From Alopecurus myosuroides (taxonomy: Eukaryota; Streptophyta; Magnoliopsida; Poales; Poaceae), in the NCBI GenBank assembly GCA_028641055.1, contig JAPCYS010003792.1:45373-109372 (forward strand): a DNA stretch of 64,000 bases. The letters are read 5' to 3'. A program made the position numbers and the translations under genes. The notes beneath the pieces were generated by a model. The model was not told the DNA's origin and searched no databases. It saw only the letters and a list, made by a program, of their open reading frames with translations. This document shows, piece after piece, positions 1 to 12,285 of this stretch (within the stretch, counting starts at the first letter, position 1; every line of letters starts with the position of its first letter).

Positions 1-476
1 GAACCATAGAATGGTAGAATACAATAATGACCTATGTTAGTGTTACTAAAAACGTACTATTTTCGGTGAGGATCAAGCCAACCTTGGAGGTATCAAACAA
101 ATGGAAGATATTGCCTACCATGAGAGTTTCATTAGAAATAGCATGGTGCTTGCTTTCAAGGATGACAATGACAAGATGGAAGATTGCCAAGGACATTAAA
201 AGACCAAGTTGAGAGTGAACCAAAGGCTTTTGATTGACCCAAAGAATGACCCCTCAGTGTCAAAGGTAGTTCAACATACCTATGTTGGTCTATAGCTCTA
301 CCGCGAAGGAAAGTTCTACTCAAACCAATCTCAAATCAATCTACGCTTCAATCTAATGAAAATAGACTACCCACAAAAGTTTGTTTTAAGGGTGGTAGCC
401 CACAAAGGTTTGGGAAACCAGTTATCCAAAACTTGATCTTTCTTTCTAGCCTTCCCAAATCTCGGGACGAGATTTC

Positions 477-491
477 TTTTAAGGGTGGTAG
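477..491 (+). promoter_or_regulatory. Polypurine tract of element A, with a second copy at 384-398
   Basis: TTTTAAGGGTGGTAG ends two bases before the LTR start at 494, where plus-strand priming is expected. The identical 15-mer occurs at 384-398, 93 bp upstream, so the tail of the internal region carries two tract-like copies. Confidence 0.7.
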
Positions 492-493
492 TC

Positions 494-3400
494 TGTAACA
501 TCCCTGATTTTTGGGAAACTCAAAAATAACAAAAAAATTGAAACTTTTTTTCTTTCTATTAATGCAAGTCACCAAAAACCAAATGAGGTGCAAGAAACCG
601 AAGGGAATAACACATATGTCAATGATTTTGGAATTACCAATCCAGTTATGCCCTTGTTCCTTAAACCCTAAAACCTTATTGAAAAATAAGTTTCTTTATA
701 TAGAGGGAATATGTTTTTATTAACACACCTTTACCCAAAATATTTACAACTCCAATATTAAATTTGAAGATATTTTATGGCAACAAAAATCAAAGATTTA
801 TAACCCTTTATAAACTTCTAAGCCTCAAAAGTATTTGATGAGAATAAAATTTCTTAATAATAACTTTTAGTTGTTATTCCAAGTTTTAAACATAAAGGTG
901 TGAAAATAAAATTCTTTGCTTGATAATAACATAAAAGAGGGTTTTGAAAACAATATTATGACTTGTGGTTTTATTCTAAATTTTACTGATAAAAAATATT
1001 AATTATTTGATATGACCTAATTAAATAGCATTAAGTTAATACTAGTAAATCCTTCTTATCGTAAAATTATAAAATGTGAAAAAGGTTTAAAAATTGATTT
1101 CCAAAAATAATATATGACATGTAAAATGTCTCTGAAATTTTATTTAGACAATAACATCAATTTATTATTTTCTAAATTTTAAAATAGCCTTAAAGTAATA
1201 TTCGTGTTTTATTTATATTTTCAAAATATAAAATTGTGAAAAACAAGATGAAATAACTTTCAAAATTATGTTTTCAACATTTATAATGTCACTAAAATTT
1301 TAATTGACCAATAACTATGTTTTATAAAAAAATTAAATTAAAATCACATTAAGTGACTATTAAGTAATTATTCAAATTTCTAAAATTCAAAAATAAAATA
1401 TGTTGGTTTGTTTTCAAAAAACGGTATTGTTGGAAAGTATTGGAAATTTCAAGAATTTAGAAATTTGTTTCATGTCATTTGGATATTTAAAACAGAAGTT
1501 ATTAAGGTTTTTATTTAATAGGAAAAAGAAAAGAAAAATAAAAAGAAAAGATGACGTCAGCTGACGTCATCCTTCTTCTTCCTCCCAAAAGGAAAGCCAC
1601 GGCCGTTTGGATGAAAATCTCGCCATCGAATCAAGGCCATTAAGGTCGTGTTTCCCCTCCCCTCTCTGCATCTATAAAAGACCCCCGAACCCCTCGTCCT
1701 TTTCCCCCTTCTCGTTCTCCATTTCGTGGCCCGAGAACAGCAAATTTGCTTGCCGGAGTTCCTCTCGGCCGCTGCCGTTCTTCCTCCATTTCTGGCAAGG
1801 TGAACACATCCCGGAGCACATGATGCCTTCCATCCTCTTCCTCTCGTCCTTGCGCATCTCACCGTGCTCTACACGATTTTTGTTTGCAGTATAACGCCGC
1901 CGCCATCCGCCCCCGAGGTTGCCGGAGCCCCGACGAGCTCCATCTGCATCGCGTGGATGAACCACGACGCGGGATTTCTTACCGCCACCTCCATTCTCCC
2001 CGCCATGCTACGCTGAGCCCCGTGGTAGTCTCCGTTGAGCCCAGGGACCACCGGAGAAGCCCCGCCGTCCGTTCCCGAGCGCAACGCCGCCTTCAGCCTC
2101 CATTTCCGGCGAACCACGCCGCTCTGTAAGCCTCCTTGATCCATGGCCGTTCGATCGGATCCCTACGGCCTAGATTAGATCCACCCCGAAGGGGTACGCC
2201 ACCGTTAGATCTGGATCTAACGATCCAGATCCATGACTTATCCACGTTACCTCGCCCAGTCAATTCGCCACGTAGACGCATAGTCAGCACACCTAGCCAA
2301 TCATAGCATGCCACCTGGCCACCCCTTTAATTCGAATATTTCTCCCGGTAGAATTTTTGGCAGATTTGCAGAAAAGCCCCTGCAACTTCAAATCATCATA
2401 TCTTTCCAACCACTTAGCCAAACTTAGCAATCTTGGACTTTTTGAAAATCCCTGACATCTAGAAACCTTTGGAACTGGACAAATTCAAATTTGACAAACT
2501 TAAATTTGTTCAAATTCAAATATGCTTGTTTGATGAATTTTGGCTTAATTCAAATTATACAAATCCAAAAATTGCAAATAAAATGTTTTTGGAAACCTTA
2601 GGATGTGTACTTTCGTATCCTCTGTCCCAAAATAAAAATTGAATAGATTAAAATTTATTTTAGAATTAATTGGTACATTTGAGTATTTTGGACATAGATT
2701 TAATTCTATAAATAATTTCAATATAGGTCCTTTTGCAAAATTGCTCCATTTGATAACCTTGAACCAGAAACAACCTTGCCCAACCATTTTGGACATCCTT
2801 GGACCATGGCCATGAGTATTTGACCAAAAACCCAACATAGTGATACATCCATTTTTCACCATGTCTTAGGAATTGTTTTCAACTGTTATTCATTGATGTT
2901 GTGTGTATTTGGAGCCATGCCAAGTCCTTAGAATGTGTCAATCACATATAGTACCAAGTAGTGAAATTTAGTTTTCTATCTACTTCTCCACTCCCCTTTC
3001 ATGCATCAAGAAATCATCAAGTTAGCGAAATGGAGATCAAGACTCAAGCACCAGAAGAAAACTTCATCTTCATCTTGGTGACAACATGAAGAGCTACAAG
3101 GAAGATCAATGAAGAAGTTCTGAAGAAAAGACTTGGACTCCACACCTAGAAGAAACTCAAGGAAGTACAAGTGTGAAGAAATCCAGAAGAAAACATCTCC
3201 CTCTATCCTTCTATCTTTCTTCATATTCCCATCTTGACTTAGTGGTAGTTTGTGCCCATACTACCTTGGACCAACTAGTGATAAGCCATGAAGAACCTAC
3301 CAACACCAAGAGAAGAATCAATCCAAGGAGGAAACTACAATAGAAGCATGAAGATAATATTCAAGAAGACAAGCATGTGAAGACTTGGAGCCATCCACAC

Positions 3401-4597
3401 AAGTTGAAGAATAACAAGTTGTTTTTGTCCAGCCCTTGACCCAAATGGAAAAGACCAAGACTTTAACTTGTTATATCCTTTGTTATGAAGTTAGTTGAAC
3501 CTAGACCTAGCCTAAACCAAAATGTAAGGACTAAGTTAGATCACTCAAATGTTTTGATGAAAATAACTAAGTGTTACACCTTGTGTTGTGATACTTTAGT
3601 TAAATTAGTGAGATCACCTTGGTGAACTCTTGGAACCTCTTAGACAAATATGTTTTCAATAAAGTTTAATCACTACAAACTCAACCTAGACATCCTTAGT
3701 TAACTCTTGGAAAACCCCTTAACAAGTATTGAACAATGAGGGAATGAATCTTTCAAACTCAAACATTGAACTTGTCCTAGCCAACTTGGTCCAACTCCTT
3801 TGTTATGTTATTTGCTCTGGTTGTTTTCTCCACTTATGTGTTTGATTGCTAGGATGCTTGTTTATTTTGTTATTGTTTTCTCCGGGTGTATAGGATGTGT
3901 GGGATAATTGAAGACAAAGGGTGAAAGTGCACAACCTCTGCAGAGTCAACAAACTAAGATCTTAGCTGTGTCCCCGGTTATGGACAACTATGAGCAGCTG
4001 GACAAGGATTGACGGAAGAATCTCATCACCAATTTCAATAAGTAAATTTTTGACCAAGTGAACAATATTGTGGTGCTTGGATCTTAATCCAATGTTGCCA
4101 CCCTTTGAAAAGAAAAGTTTGTTTTACAAAAGAGATAGGACAAAACTGTCTTTATGCAAACTTAGCCAAAACTCCACTCAGCCAAATAAGCATGTAGTAT
4201 TAGTCTTGCCATTTATATCCACCATAGTGGTACTTGTCAATACATTAAATTGTATTGACTCCCTTGTGGCTGCATATTCCATATTGCAGATGTTTCTGAA
4301 GACGAGTGAGGATTTCGTTTAGGATCTCAAGACTATCGCCAACATGTTTTGCCTGTGGCACATGAAGAAGATGGGCTCAATGTTGTGCTTTGTTTTCCGC
4401 TGTATATCTTTGTTTTCTGCTAGTCTTCTAAGACTATGAAAGTTGTAATCCTATTTTGTAAACACTGGACCATGCGATGTAATAGAATTTTATGCATTTC
4501 TATGATATTTCATTTTGTACTGTGGTACTAGCAATTGATCCAGGGATTAGCAGAATAACACAGGTATTCCATCTTTATTAAAAGTTGGGATGCTACA
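494..4597 (+). repeat. 3' LTR of element A, 4.1 kb
   Basis: The termini are TGTAACATCCC and GGGATGCTACA, a near-perfect short inverted repeat typical of gypsy LTRs. The LTR is AT-rich at 500-1550, has a GC-rich block at 1560-2330 next to a TATA box near 1671, and a long AT-rich tail. Small open frames in the GC-rich block are on both strands, overlap each other and match nothing I recognise. No partner LTR lies in the window, so age cannot be estimated. Confidence 0.7.
1550..1679 (+). promoter_or_regulatory. LTR promoter: palindromic double ACGT element and TATA box
   Basis: A perfect 22-bp palindrome at 1550-1571 holds two complete TGACGTCA sites separated by GC. About 100 bp downstream is TCTATAAAAG at about 1670-1679, a good plant TATA box. 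TGACGTCA is the bZIP (TGA/CRE-type) binding core. The spacing and order suggest a bZIP-responsive LTR promoter; that activity is inferred. Confidence 0.55.
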
Positions 4598-7034
4598 ACT
4601 GTGTTACCAAAACCGTTCATTCCGGTACACATTCTTCGTCAGAGATTTAGGTTCATATCAAAGCTCTCAAGACCATATCGGTTGCTCTGAAAAGCAAGAT
4701 TCCTTTTAAACTCTGAGACATACCGGTAGGTTGTGATATTCTGGTTGGCTTTCCATAAGTATCTCCAGGTGGTCACCTGACCGTGATGTCTAAACAAGGG
4801 TTAGTTTGAACCACTCCTTTCTCCAAGGAACCCTGCTGGATATCCTGGACTAGTTGGATGAGCCTAACCACTAACTTGGAGAGTTGAAAGACAAGAGCTC
4901 TTCTTAACTTGTTCCTTCGCAATGGGATGTCTAGTTCCTTTGCGTTAAAGCAGGATAGTATCTCCGTAGTGGACATGCTATCATCCTACCTTGATTTGAT
5001 TTCATTTGATTTGATTTGGGCTATCGTCAGATGAAGTCCAGATTCAAGGACTATCCTTATGGTGTTTTCACTCATGGTGTTTTGCCTGAGTACACATTCA
5101 TGTCCTCTAGCTTAACCGACATGTTTCCTTGTTCATATACCATATGAATTCCTCTGCTTGGAGTATCGTGATAAGGTGTTATCAAGCCCATCGATGACAT
5201 TCCTATTTTCTCCAAGTTGCAAGAGGTTCATGTTGAACAATCCGCACTAATGTTGGAAACTCTCGAGAACCATCTTTGTGTCATCGCAAAGTTGGGTTCT
5301 AGATGTTCGAAGTAACCTACTCTGGTTCATGTGTTTATGGTGAAAGTTGTCGCCGTGGATCCGAGTAGAGTTTTCTTGTTCCCTCAGAAATAATCCCAAC
5401 TAGGTCATGCATGTGTGGACTATTCTTGAGATGGTAGGTTGTTACCTCCATTTATCTAAAAAGTTGCATCCACACCAAGCCACTGACTGATTGTTCATAA
5501 GGGAAGAAGCCCAAGAATTTACTTATCTTTATAATCATGTTCCCAACAAGGACTCTGATGTGTTCTGTTGCAAGAAATCCACGTAGATGCGACCGTATTT
5601 CACAAGTTGGTAATACATGAGTTCTGCAATCTCGCTCATCTTGTTGAGTGTGGCATCGTAGTCCATATCTTGAGAATCTAGTAAATGTATCTCAATTGTA
5701 ACCGGTGCAATTCCGCTGATCATACATACCGAGTATGGGTTATTTTTCCCACTAAACAGAGTTGAATCTCAAGCAACAATGATGGTTGGTGTTTTCCTCA
5801 AGGGTATTGAATTAGGTCTTTTCAGAATCCGGCATGGTTGATGTTGTGGTTGACACAATTATCCGGAAGGCCTAATGTCATATCTCTTTGAGTCCGTAAG
5901 AACAACCACACTTCATGAGAATTCTTGTGTGGCTTATTTTAACAAGTTTTTCTCACCGTTCTTCCAAAACCGGAGTTCTATTTTCACTTGATGTACTATA
6001 GCAGGTTTGTCATAAGCCTGATATTGGTATCTAGAACATCCAGGATAACTTGGAAGTTGATCTTTCAAATATCTCTCTGCTGAACCCCCAAAATCTTTGT
6101 TCTAGTGGAAACAAGTTCTTCATGAGAACCATCTCGTAGTGTTTTGTAACCACCATTGATCAGTTCCCTTTCTCATGTTTTTCGTACTTGAAGTTCTGAT
6201 CATCTCACACATTGTGTGAATTGGTGAGTCACTTCAGCCATGGGGTCTTAACCATGTGGTAGATGTATTGCTACGTACAAACCACAATAGGAAGGAGATT
6301 CCTTATTCCTTTCGGTGTTTCAATCAACGTCGGTTACCATCCTTATGGTGTGACCAAGAGTTTCTCTTTAATTACGGTGTTCCAACATTCTTTGATCGCT
6401 CATATTCTGTCGTGAAGTAACATCCCGATCCTCGACAAGGGTTTCAAGAAAACAGTTATGGAATGGTTGAAAGTTCCTTCATCTTCCGTGTCCACCCCGA
6501 AGAGTGAACATTATCATGTATCAAATTCTCTCTGACCACGATTACAGTGTTTTCTCGTGTTTTTCCTCGTATGTGGATATTATGTTTTGGTATCCAAGAC
6601 AATCCTCTCCATCTTGGTTTTCTGTTTGAAGAAACCTCGATGTCCTAAGTTGTCCAACCTTTATTTTCCAAAGGGATTTAAAGTCTTATGCAAAGCTCAT
6701 ATTCTAAATCCTTTCAATAACCATCGTCCATAAACTTGAAACCTTTTCCCAGTTCCTTCCGTTATCTTGATGTGTTTCATCCACGATAACTCTACAGTTC
6801 TTTATGAACATTCATGTCATGAGTTACCCATGAGATACTCGATCTTCGTGAAGGTCAATTCCTAAGAGTTTTTCCCCCTACCTAAGGTTTAGCCGCTGGA
6901 TATCTTTGCAAGTGGTATGGATCAACCTCTTTGAGAAGAGAACCATAAGGTTCGAGAAGATCATCCAAACCGGTGTTCCTTCTTTCTTATCCTTCGGGAA
7001 TCTCGGGACGAGATTCTTGTAAGGGGGGTAGATT
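4598..7034 (+). pseudogene. Decayed gypsy pol of element F (RT to integrase tail)
   Basis: Translation of the + strand gives short reverse-transcriptase islands in different frames: FDLGYRQMK near 5015, IDDIPIFSK near 5190 (the YxDD box with its usual follow-on), and a VAVDPS segment near 5350 matching the conserved connection region. The end of the stretch (about 7000-7020) encodes the NLGTRF-type C-terminus followed by a polypurine tract at 7017-7031. The rest (4600-4980 and 5480-6990) is too degraded to assign. There is no intact frame, so this copy cannot make Pol. It belongs to the element whose 3' LTR begins at 7035. Confidence 0.65.
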
Positions 7035-7167
7035 TGTAACATCCCAATTTTTGCTAACAAAAGGGTTGTGGTGTTGTGTTCATCTTACACATGCATGAAT
7101 AAAAAATTTAATCATGTTTGAACCAATTTAAAACTTGAGTTTAAATGGTTTGAGAAAATCCCACAAA
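7035..7167 (+). repeat. 3' LTR of element F, left fragment
   Basis: The fragment starts TGTAACATCCC, three bases after the polypurine tract (AAGGGGGGTAG). Only 133 bp are present before a Helitron 5' terminus (TCTTTACC) at 7168. The continuation is proposed at 34792-38237, which ends GGGTCGTGACA; that is an approximate inverse of the start, as expected of one LTR split by an insertion. Confidence 0.6.
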
Positions 7168-8264
7168 TCTTTACCTAATAATAAAGACATTAAGGTTTCT
7201 GCCAAAATTTTCGTCCAACATAAAAAGACAATTATACCCTCCCACCAAACCACATAGTACTGCCCTTTTGCCATTACCGGTTCGCTCTTTTTCCTGTGCG
7301 CTCTCCCTGCAACAATCTCTTCACGAGCAGAACAACCACACCGCCGGCCCCTCAATCTCTGGCCACTAGAGCCGCCGCACCTCCTCCGAGCACTGGAATG
7401 GAAGTCCGGAACATCCGTTACATCAAAACACCCCGCCCCGTACATTCTTGGTGGCCTTTGCGTGGAACTTGGAGTCCCAAGTAAACTAGATCTGGATCCC
7501 TCGTGTAGTTTCTTCCCCTTCTTATTCTGTCCATGGCAGACGGATTGGAGGCGACGGGAAGTGTTGTGCTCAGATCTGAGGCGTGGTCTTGGCCGCTGCA
7601 GCGAGAGGCCGTTCGTTGGCGAGTCGACGACCGGGCCGCCGCTGGTTTGGTGCGAGTTGCTGCTGCTCTTGCAAAGGCGATGCGCATCTGTTGAAGGGAA
7701 TATGAACCACTACTGAATCTCTGATGCTGACAGTGTTGAGGTACAGTGTAGTGTTGTTGCCCGATTAGGAGAGGTTTGGGAGGTTGGTGCCTCGCTGCGA
7801 CCTTGTGATTCCTGCATCGGATGGAGGACTGGACGTTGTGGTGGAACGGATTGGTGCCGGCATTGCGTGTGCTTCCGTGTGGCTTGGTGTAGTTTCGTTA
7901 TCTCAGGCGATTGCGTTCAGAGGCACATGTCTCCACGGTTGAAATGAGGTATGAAGGGCGAAGCAGAGGTCCTACATCCTCCATGGCGATTCGGCGTCGA
8001 GGTGACGCTGCAGTGCTTGGCACGTCACACCGTCCTGGCGAAGCTTCGACGTCTACAAGTCTGTGTGTTCCTGACCATGTATAAGATCTTTTCTTAGCTC
8101 GACCGTGTATATACATCTGTATCCCCTCTGGCAAGGTTACTATACGTGGTCATAAAAGAAAAAAGAAGGCCTGTGAAAATTATTGTGGCTTTCTCGGTTT
8201 GTTCAGATTCATGGTTTCTTCACATTTTGTACGACTCTAATATTTTTTCGCACATTTTATTCTA

Positions 8265-8293
8265 CTAGCATAATGCCCGTGCGTTGCTACGGG
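8265..8293 (-). other. Helitron 3' terminal hairpin and CTAG end of H2
   Basis: The stem CCCGT/ACGGG (8276-8293) sits about 11 nt from the terminal CTAG (8265-8268), matching the known hairpin-plus-CTRR terminus of Helitrons. The next base on the minus strand is T. Confidence 0.75.
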
Positions 8294-10085
8294 ATAACAA
8301 ATATAATAAAAATCTGAAAAAGACAAGACACCGTGTTTGCACTATAACGTGTTTGTCATTGTTGCCCCTTTAGATATTGTAGTTCCTTCTTTAACTTTGG
8401 AAAATGTTGACCATGATTTCCGTCTAAATTGTTGATCACGGTCCCATGATCCAACATTATCCTTAATAGTAAAATACCTCTGCAAAAGGGCGATTTTTTT
8501 TGAAATATAACACGTGCTATAGTAATATTAATTTATATGATATATTTTTTTCACAACTGCTCAACAAAAAAATACATGCAATCGGAATTGTAAAACTAAT
8601 GTACTTTTCATGGCGCCATAATTTTAATGCGCAAAGTTCCCCCCCACACCGCATTGCTAAAGTCAATGTACAGTCATATCATCAATTGATAGTGGACCCA
8701 CAAAAATGAGATTTGCATACATATTGGATAATGGCTGAAGAGTAATAACGGTGGAGTGTTTTCTTCTCTTCGCTCAAAAAGTAAGTTCATGCATATTTGA
8801 AAATTCAGAATCTAATGGAGAAAAAAGTATCCAATTGTCCTTCACAAAAAGTGGTAAGAGTAAACCCAACGGCCCAGACTTTTTGTCCGCCAGAAGCTGC
8901 GTCGCGTACACCAGAAGAGGGTCGATGCCGTCGTCGCAATCGTCAAACGTTAGGTTCGCTTTAACCATTTAATATAATATTGAAATTCTAAAACCCCAAA
9001 GAAGTCAGCTTTTTTGCGCACAATAAACTGTGAATGAAGCATTTTACTTGGTCTAGCCATGGTGATGACCGGGAAGAGTTCGGGGGTTGCCGTCGTGGAT
9101 CCGGTTTCCGACAAAGGCAGCGCACACTTGGAAGGCATTGTTCTGCAGGGGTGGGGCGCGCGGTGGACTATGGCGACGACGGGCAAGGAGTTAGGTTGTC
9201 GGCCCACAGACCGCCCAGCTTCCTCGGCGCGAAGGCACAACACAGTCAGCCTCCCGTCGGCCGTATACGCCTACGACTCGGTGCCACCGCGTGAGCCAAG
9301 GTCCATTGGTCGAGCGTTACCGCCGCACCACGCACAGCAGACGCTACATCTTCCTGCCTCGGGGCTTCGTGCCGGCGGCCGCTTGGTCTTACGTAGGTCG
9401 TCCGCTCAAAGTAGAGAGAGGAAGGATAATACACGAGAAGAGAAGACGCCAGCGAGCGTGCGGACGTGTGAATGACGATCTCACAGCTGCGTCGTGCGGA
9501 TGGACGGGTACATCAAGGTGGAGACCGTGGGCTAGGTGTGCGTTGGAGGGCGGGTGCATGAACGCGGTAGCGTCAATGGCTACCTCGAGGCGGCGGCCGT
9601 GCCCCGCTCTGGAGCCCAGGCCTCTTGCGGAGCTTCGGTTTGGGATGCAGGGATGATCCAGTTTTTTTTTAATCTATCGTGTGTGTTGTCGTACATGTCT
9701 TTTTACCGATGGTCCCTGCCGGTTTATGTACCCATTGTGCGTGCTAGTATGACTCAATCATGGCTTTATTAGCGAGCGAACGTACTGGCTTTCTCGGCGT
9801 ACATACGGTGTCAGACCATAGGCCCACTTTAGGCCTTTTGTGACGCAATTTAATTGGTTGGATCGATCGTGGATTCTTGGGAAACAAATAGTATGATGTA
9901 CCAAGGTTAATTCGAGCGATCCATCACGCGTGAGGTATGTGCGCGACGTAGACAAAAACCAAAACGTTTTTTCACTTACCGGTGGCAGGGTGGGTAATTT
10001 GTGTCTAATTTTAGGGGTAATTTCTATGACCTACCAAACCAAACCAAACCAGGGAAGCCTTAACGCCTTTATTATTAGGTATAGA
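8265..10085 (-). mobile_element. Non-autonomous Helitron H2
   Basis: Read on the minus strand, the element starts TCTATACCTAATAATAAAGG at 10085 and ends with an 18-nt hairpin and CATTATGCTAG at 8265. It is flanked by A on the 5' side and T on the 3' side, the hallmark Helitron A^T target. It is 1.8 kb long and encodes no Rep/helicase. The GC-rich stretch at 9040-9660 has overlapping open frames on the + strand, possibly captured exons, none recognisable. It is inserted in the older Helitron H1 in the opposite orientation. Confidence 0.75.
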
Positions 10086-10371
10086 TACTTTTTTTTGCCA
10101 ATTTTCCTTATCAGAGACAAACATGATTTATGCTGTATTCCAAAAGTTTTGGAATGTTCTGACTTCGTTCAGCTAGATTGCAAGAACCTGGCAATGTTTT
10201 TGTCTATGTTGTATCAAGGAAAAAAAACAGTCACAGATTGGGGAGTTTAAAATGCAAGGTGGCGTGGTCATGATATGCCGGTCCATGCATAATAAATTCA
10301 GTCTCAGTTTCAAACTGGGGAGTGATACAAGCTCACATTAGTTAGTTAGTTAGATTTGTGTGCTGAAAGAA

Positions 10372-10380
10372 TAAGATAAT
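10372..10380. repeat. 9-bp target-site duplication of the MULE, left copy
   Basis: TAAGATAAT here is repeated exactly at 21458-21466 just outside the right terminus. Nine base pairs is the standard duplication for Mutator-like elements. Confidence 0.9.
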
Positions 10381-10455
10381 GGAAAACACTTGGTTTCACC
10401 CGGGGGAACATTGCGTTCCGTCTCCCGGGTCGGTGTCCGTTCGATGCGCCCGAGA
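10381..10455 (+). repeat. MULE left terminal inverted repeat
   Basis: About 75 bp align with the complement of 21383-21457 at roughly two-thirds identity by eye, including the CCCGGGGGA and CCCGGGTCGG blocks. It can fold on itself through GGAAC/GTTCC and ACCCGGG/CCCGGGT. Confidence 0.7.
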
Positions 10456-11157
10456 CGTGCGGTCAGATTAGCTCCCATGCCCCCTGTTTTCGCTAGGATT
10501 AGGACAACTCCCGTTTGGGTTACTGCGCGGTTCCCCATTTCTGGCTCGTGCCGTTACGTTCTCTTCGCACGGCGCGGAGGCGGCGACGAAGGCAAGGTGA
10601 GCAACGCGGGCGGCGACGAGAGGCGACACCGTCGACGAGGTCCCCTTCTGGTGAGGTTCCGCGCGTTCTTTGGTGAGGTTCCTCTCGCTCCCCTCTTCCT
10701 CTCCGGCGAGGTCCCCCTCTTCCTCTCCGACGACCGCACGTAGTTAGGGTACCGCGAGCGGCGGCGAGAGGCGGCGCTGTCGCGGGTCCGTGCGCACTCC
10801 GGCAATGGCTCCCGTGCCCCAATCTTCCTCTCAGGTGCCCCCCCTGCCCGCGCCCACCTTTGCCCTGTTTTTGCTCCATCTCGGTGGTTCCGAGCAGATT
10901 TAGGTGTTCCTGCCCTGTTTTGTAGCAATTGTTGGAGCAAATTGTGTAGCAGATTTTAGCCTTTTTGAGCAGATTTAGGTGCTCCACTGCAGTCCACCCC
11001 CCTGTGCATGTCCCCTGTTTTGCAGCAAATTTTATTTTTAGTTGGAACCGTATGTGCAAGTAGATTTAAATCTGAAATTCATCTATGCTTTTTGCAGGCA
11101 ATTTGTGTACTGACTGGGCCTCATATTATATCTGCTAGCAATCTCTAATTAGCATCA
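10456..11157 (+). promoter_or_regulatory. Putative promoter and leader of the ULP1-like gene
   Basis: This stretch separates the left terminal repeat from the first ATG. Its first half (10520-10870) is GC-rich with repeated CTCTTCCTCTCCG-type runs; the second half (10870-11157) is AT-richer and has TTTGAGCAGATTTAGGTG-like repeats. Open frames here occur on both strands, overlap and look like GC-rich artefacts. I see no convincing TATA box. Confidence 0.35.
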
Positions 11158-12002
11158 ATGGAGGTTTGTTCTATTTTACTGCATTGTGTTTGCTTCTGTT
11201 GTACATTTTCTGTGCTTCTTTTGTGTCTTTTTTTGTTCTTAGTGTTCTGTGTTTTGCTGAGCAGGTGCAGTATTGGTGTAGCAAGGGTCGTTTTGGTGCG
11301 AAGCGGTTACTCAAGTGCGCAAATGATCTAACAGCACGGAAGAGGGAAATTATCGAGCAACACAGTGCTTTTTCCTCACTACTCAACATCTCACCTTTGA
11401 ATGTCCCTAACGAGCTCATAGATTTTGTCGCCATGAACACTGTGGTTGAGCTTCGTGAGTTTCACTATGGAGCAAAACGGATTGTTTTCACAAGGGAAAT
11501 AATCGGGAAGGTGTTTGATATACGCTCAGGATCAAAGCCAGTTGAGTTGCTGACTAAGAGTGTACATTCAGAAATTAGAGAGTCATACAAAAGCACGTTG
11601 TCGAGGCTACCCATAGAGAATGCAGCAAAGATGTTGAAGGAGCTTGATGACGGTGAAGAGGATGCCATAATCAGGACCTGGGACCTTTTGTGCTGGGCGA
11701 CTGTTCTGAATCCATCCACCAACAACATGATGTGCTTAGAGTACATAGGGTGCATGAGTGGCCTAAAGAAGACCCATGAGTATGACTGGGAGGAGCACAT
11801 CCTGGAGTTGTTGATGCATTACATTCAAAATATTCAGAAGAATAAGGAGCAACCGCTTGTGCTTGATGGTGCTAATCTTCAGAAGGGTAAGCAGCAGGGT
11901 GAGTCTAAGGAAGCAGTAGAAGCCACACCCGGTCCATCGAAAAAGAAGAAGATTAAGAACATGTTCGAATTCTGGATGTCCGGCCCATTGCCTGTTCATG
12001 CT

Positions 12003-12285
12003 GTAAGTTTTTACCCTTTTTTCACAGCTTGCTACTTTACATAGTTTTGTTTGCTCCATTAGATTTAAATTATTGCTGCTTCAGTTAGTTTCTGTTGCTA
12101 CATTGTTTATTTTTTGTGTGTATTGTTTCTGTCTATGTTCTAGCTGTAAGTTCTTACCCTTTTTTCATAAATTGCTACATTACATAGTTTTGTTTGCTCT
12201 ATTAGTTTTATATTATTGTTGCTCTAGTTAGTTTCTGTTGCTCCATTTGTATATTTTTGTGTGTATTTGTTTCTGTTTAGTTGTA
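12003..12285 (+). repeat. Tandem duplication at the start of ULP1 intron 2, including the splice donor
   Basis: The unit at 12003-12145 is repeated at 12146-12285 at about 80% identity or better; both copies start GTAAGTT and run through TTTGCTC(C/T)ATTAG and GTTAGTTTCTGTTGCT. A more diverged relative of the same module is in intron 4 near 12885-12990. The second copy therefore offers an alternative donor at 12146. Confidence 0.7.

Larger units (their letters stand above)
1..4597 (+). mobile_element. Ty3/gypsy LTR retrotransposon A, 3' end (internal tail plus 3' LTR)
   Basis: The stretch before the LTR ends with the sequence that codes the C-terminal tail of Tekay-like gypsy polyproteins (CGGGACGAGATT followed by a purine run). 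An LTR then starts with TGTAACATCCC and ends with the inverse GGGATGCTACA. The 5' part of the element lies outside the window. The internal bases 1-476 give no clear domain in any frame and are probably decayed. The element appears to be inserted in the pol region of another gypsy element that resumes at 4598. Class is well supported; the exact family is not. Confidence 0.72.

Noticed and set aside
1557..2314. Frames around the A LTR promoter
   Set aside because: They are short, overlapping on both strands, and follow the GC-rich composition of an LTR leader.
4773..5723. Minus-strand frames in element F interior
   Set aside because: The + strand shows reverse-transcriptase motifs here, so the minus frames are shadows.
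9034..9656. Overlapping frames in Helitron H2
   Set aside because: The region is GC-rich with open frames on several strands. It could be captured exons, but no protein is recognisable.
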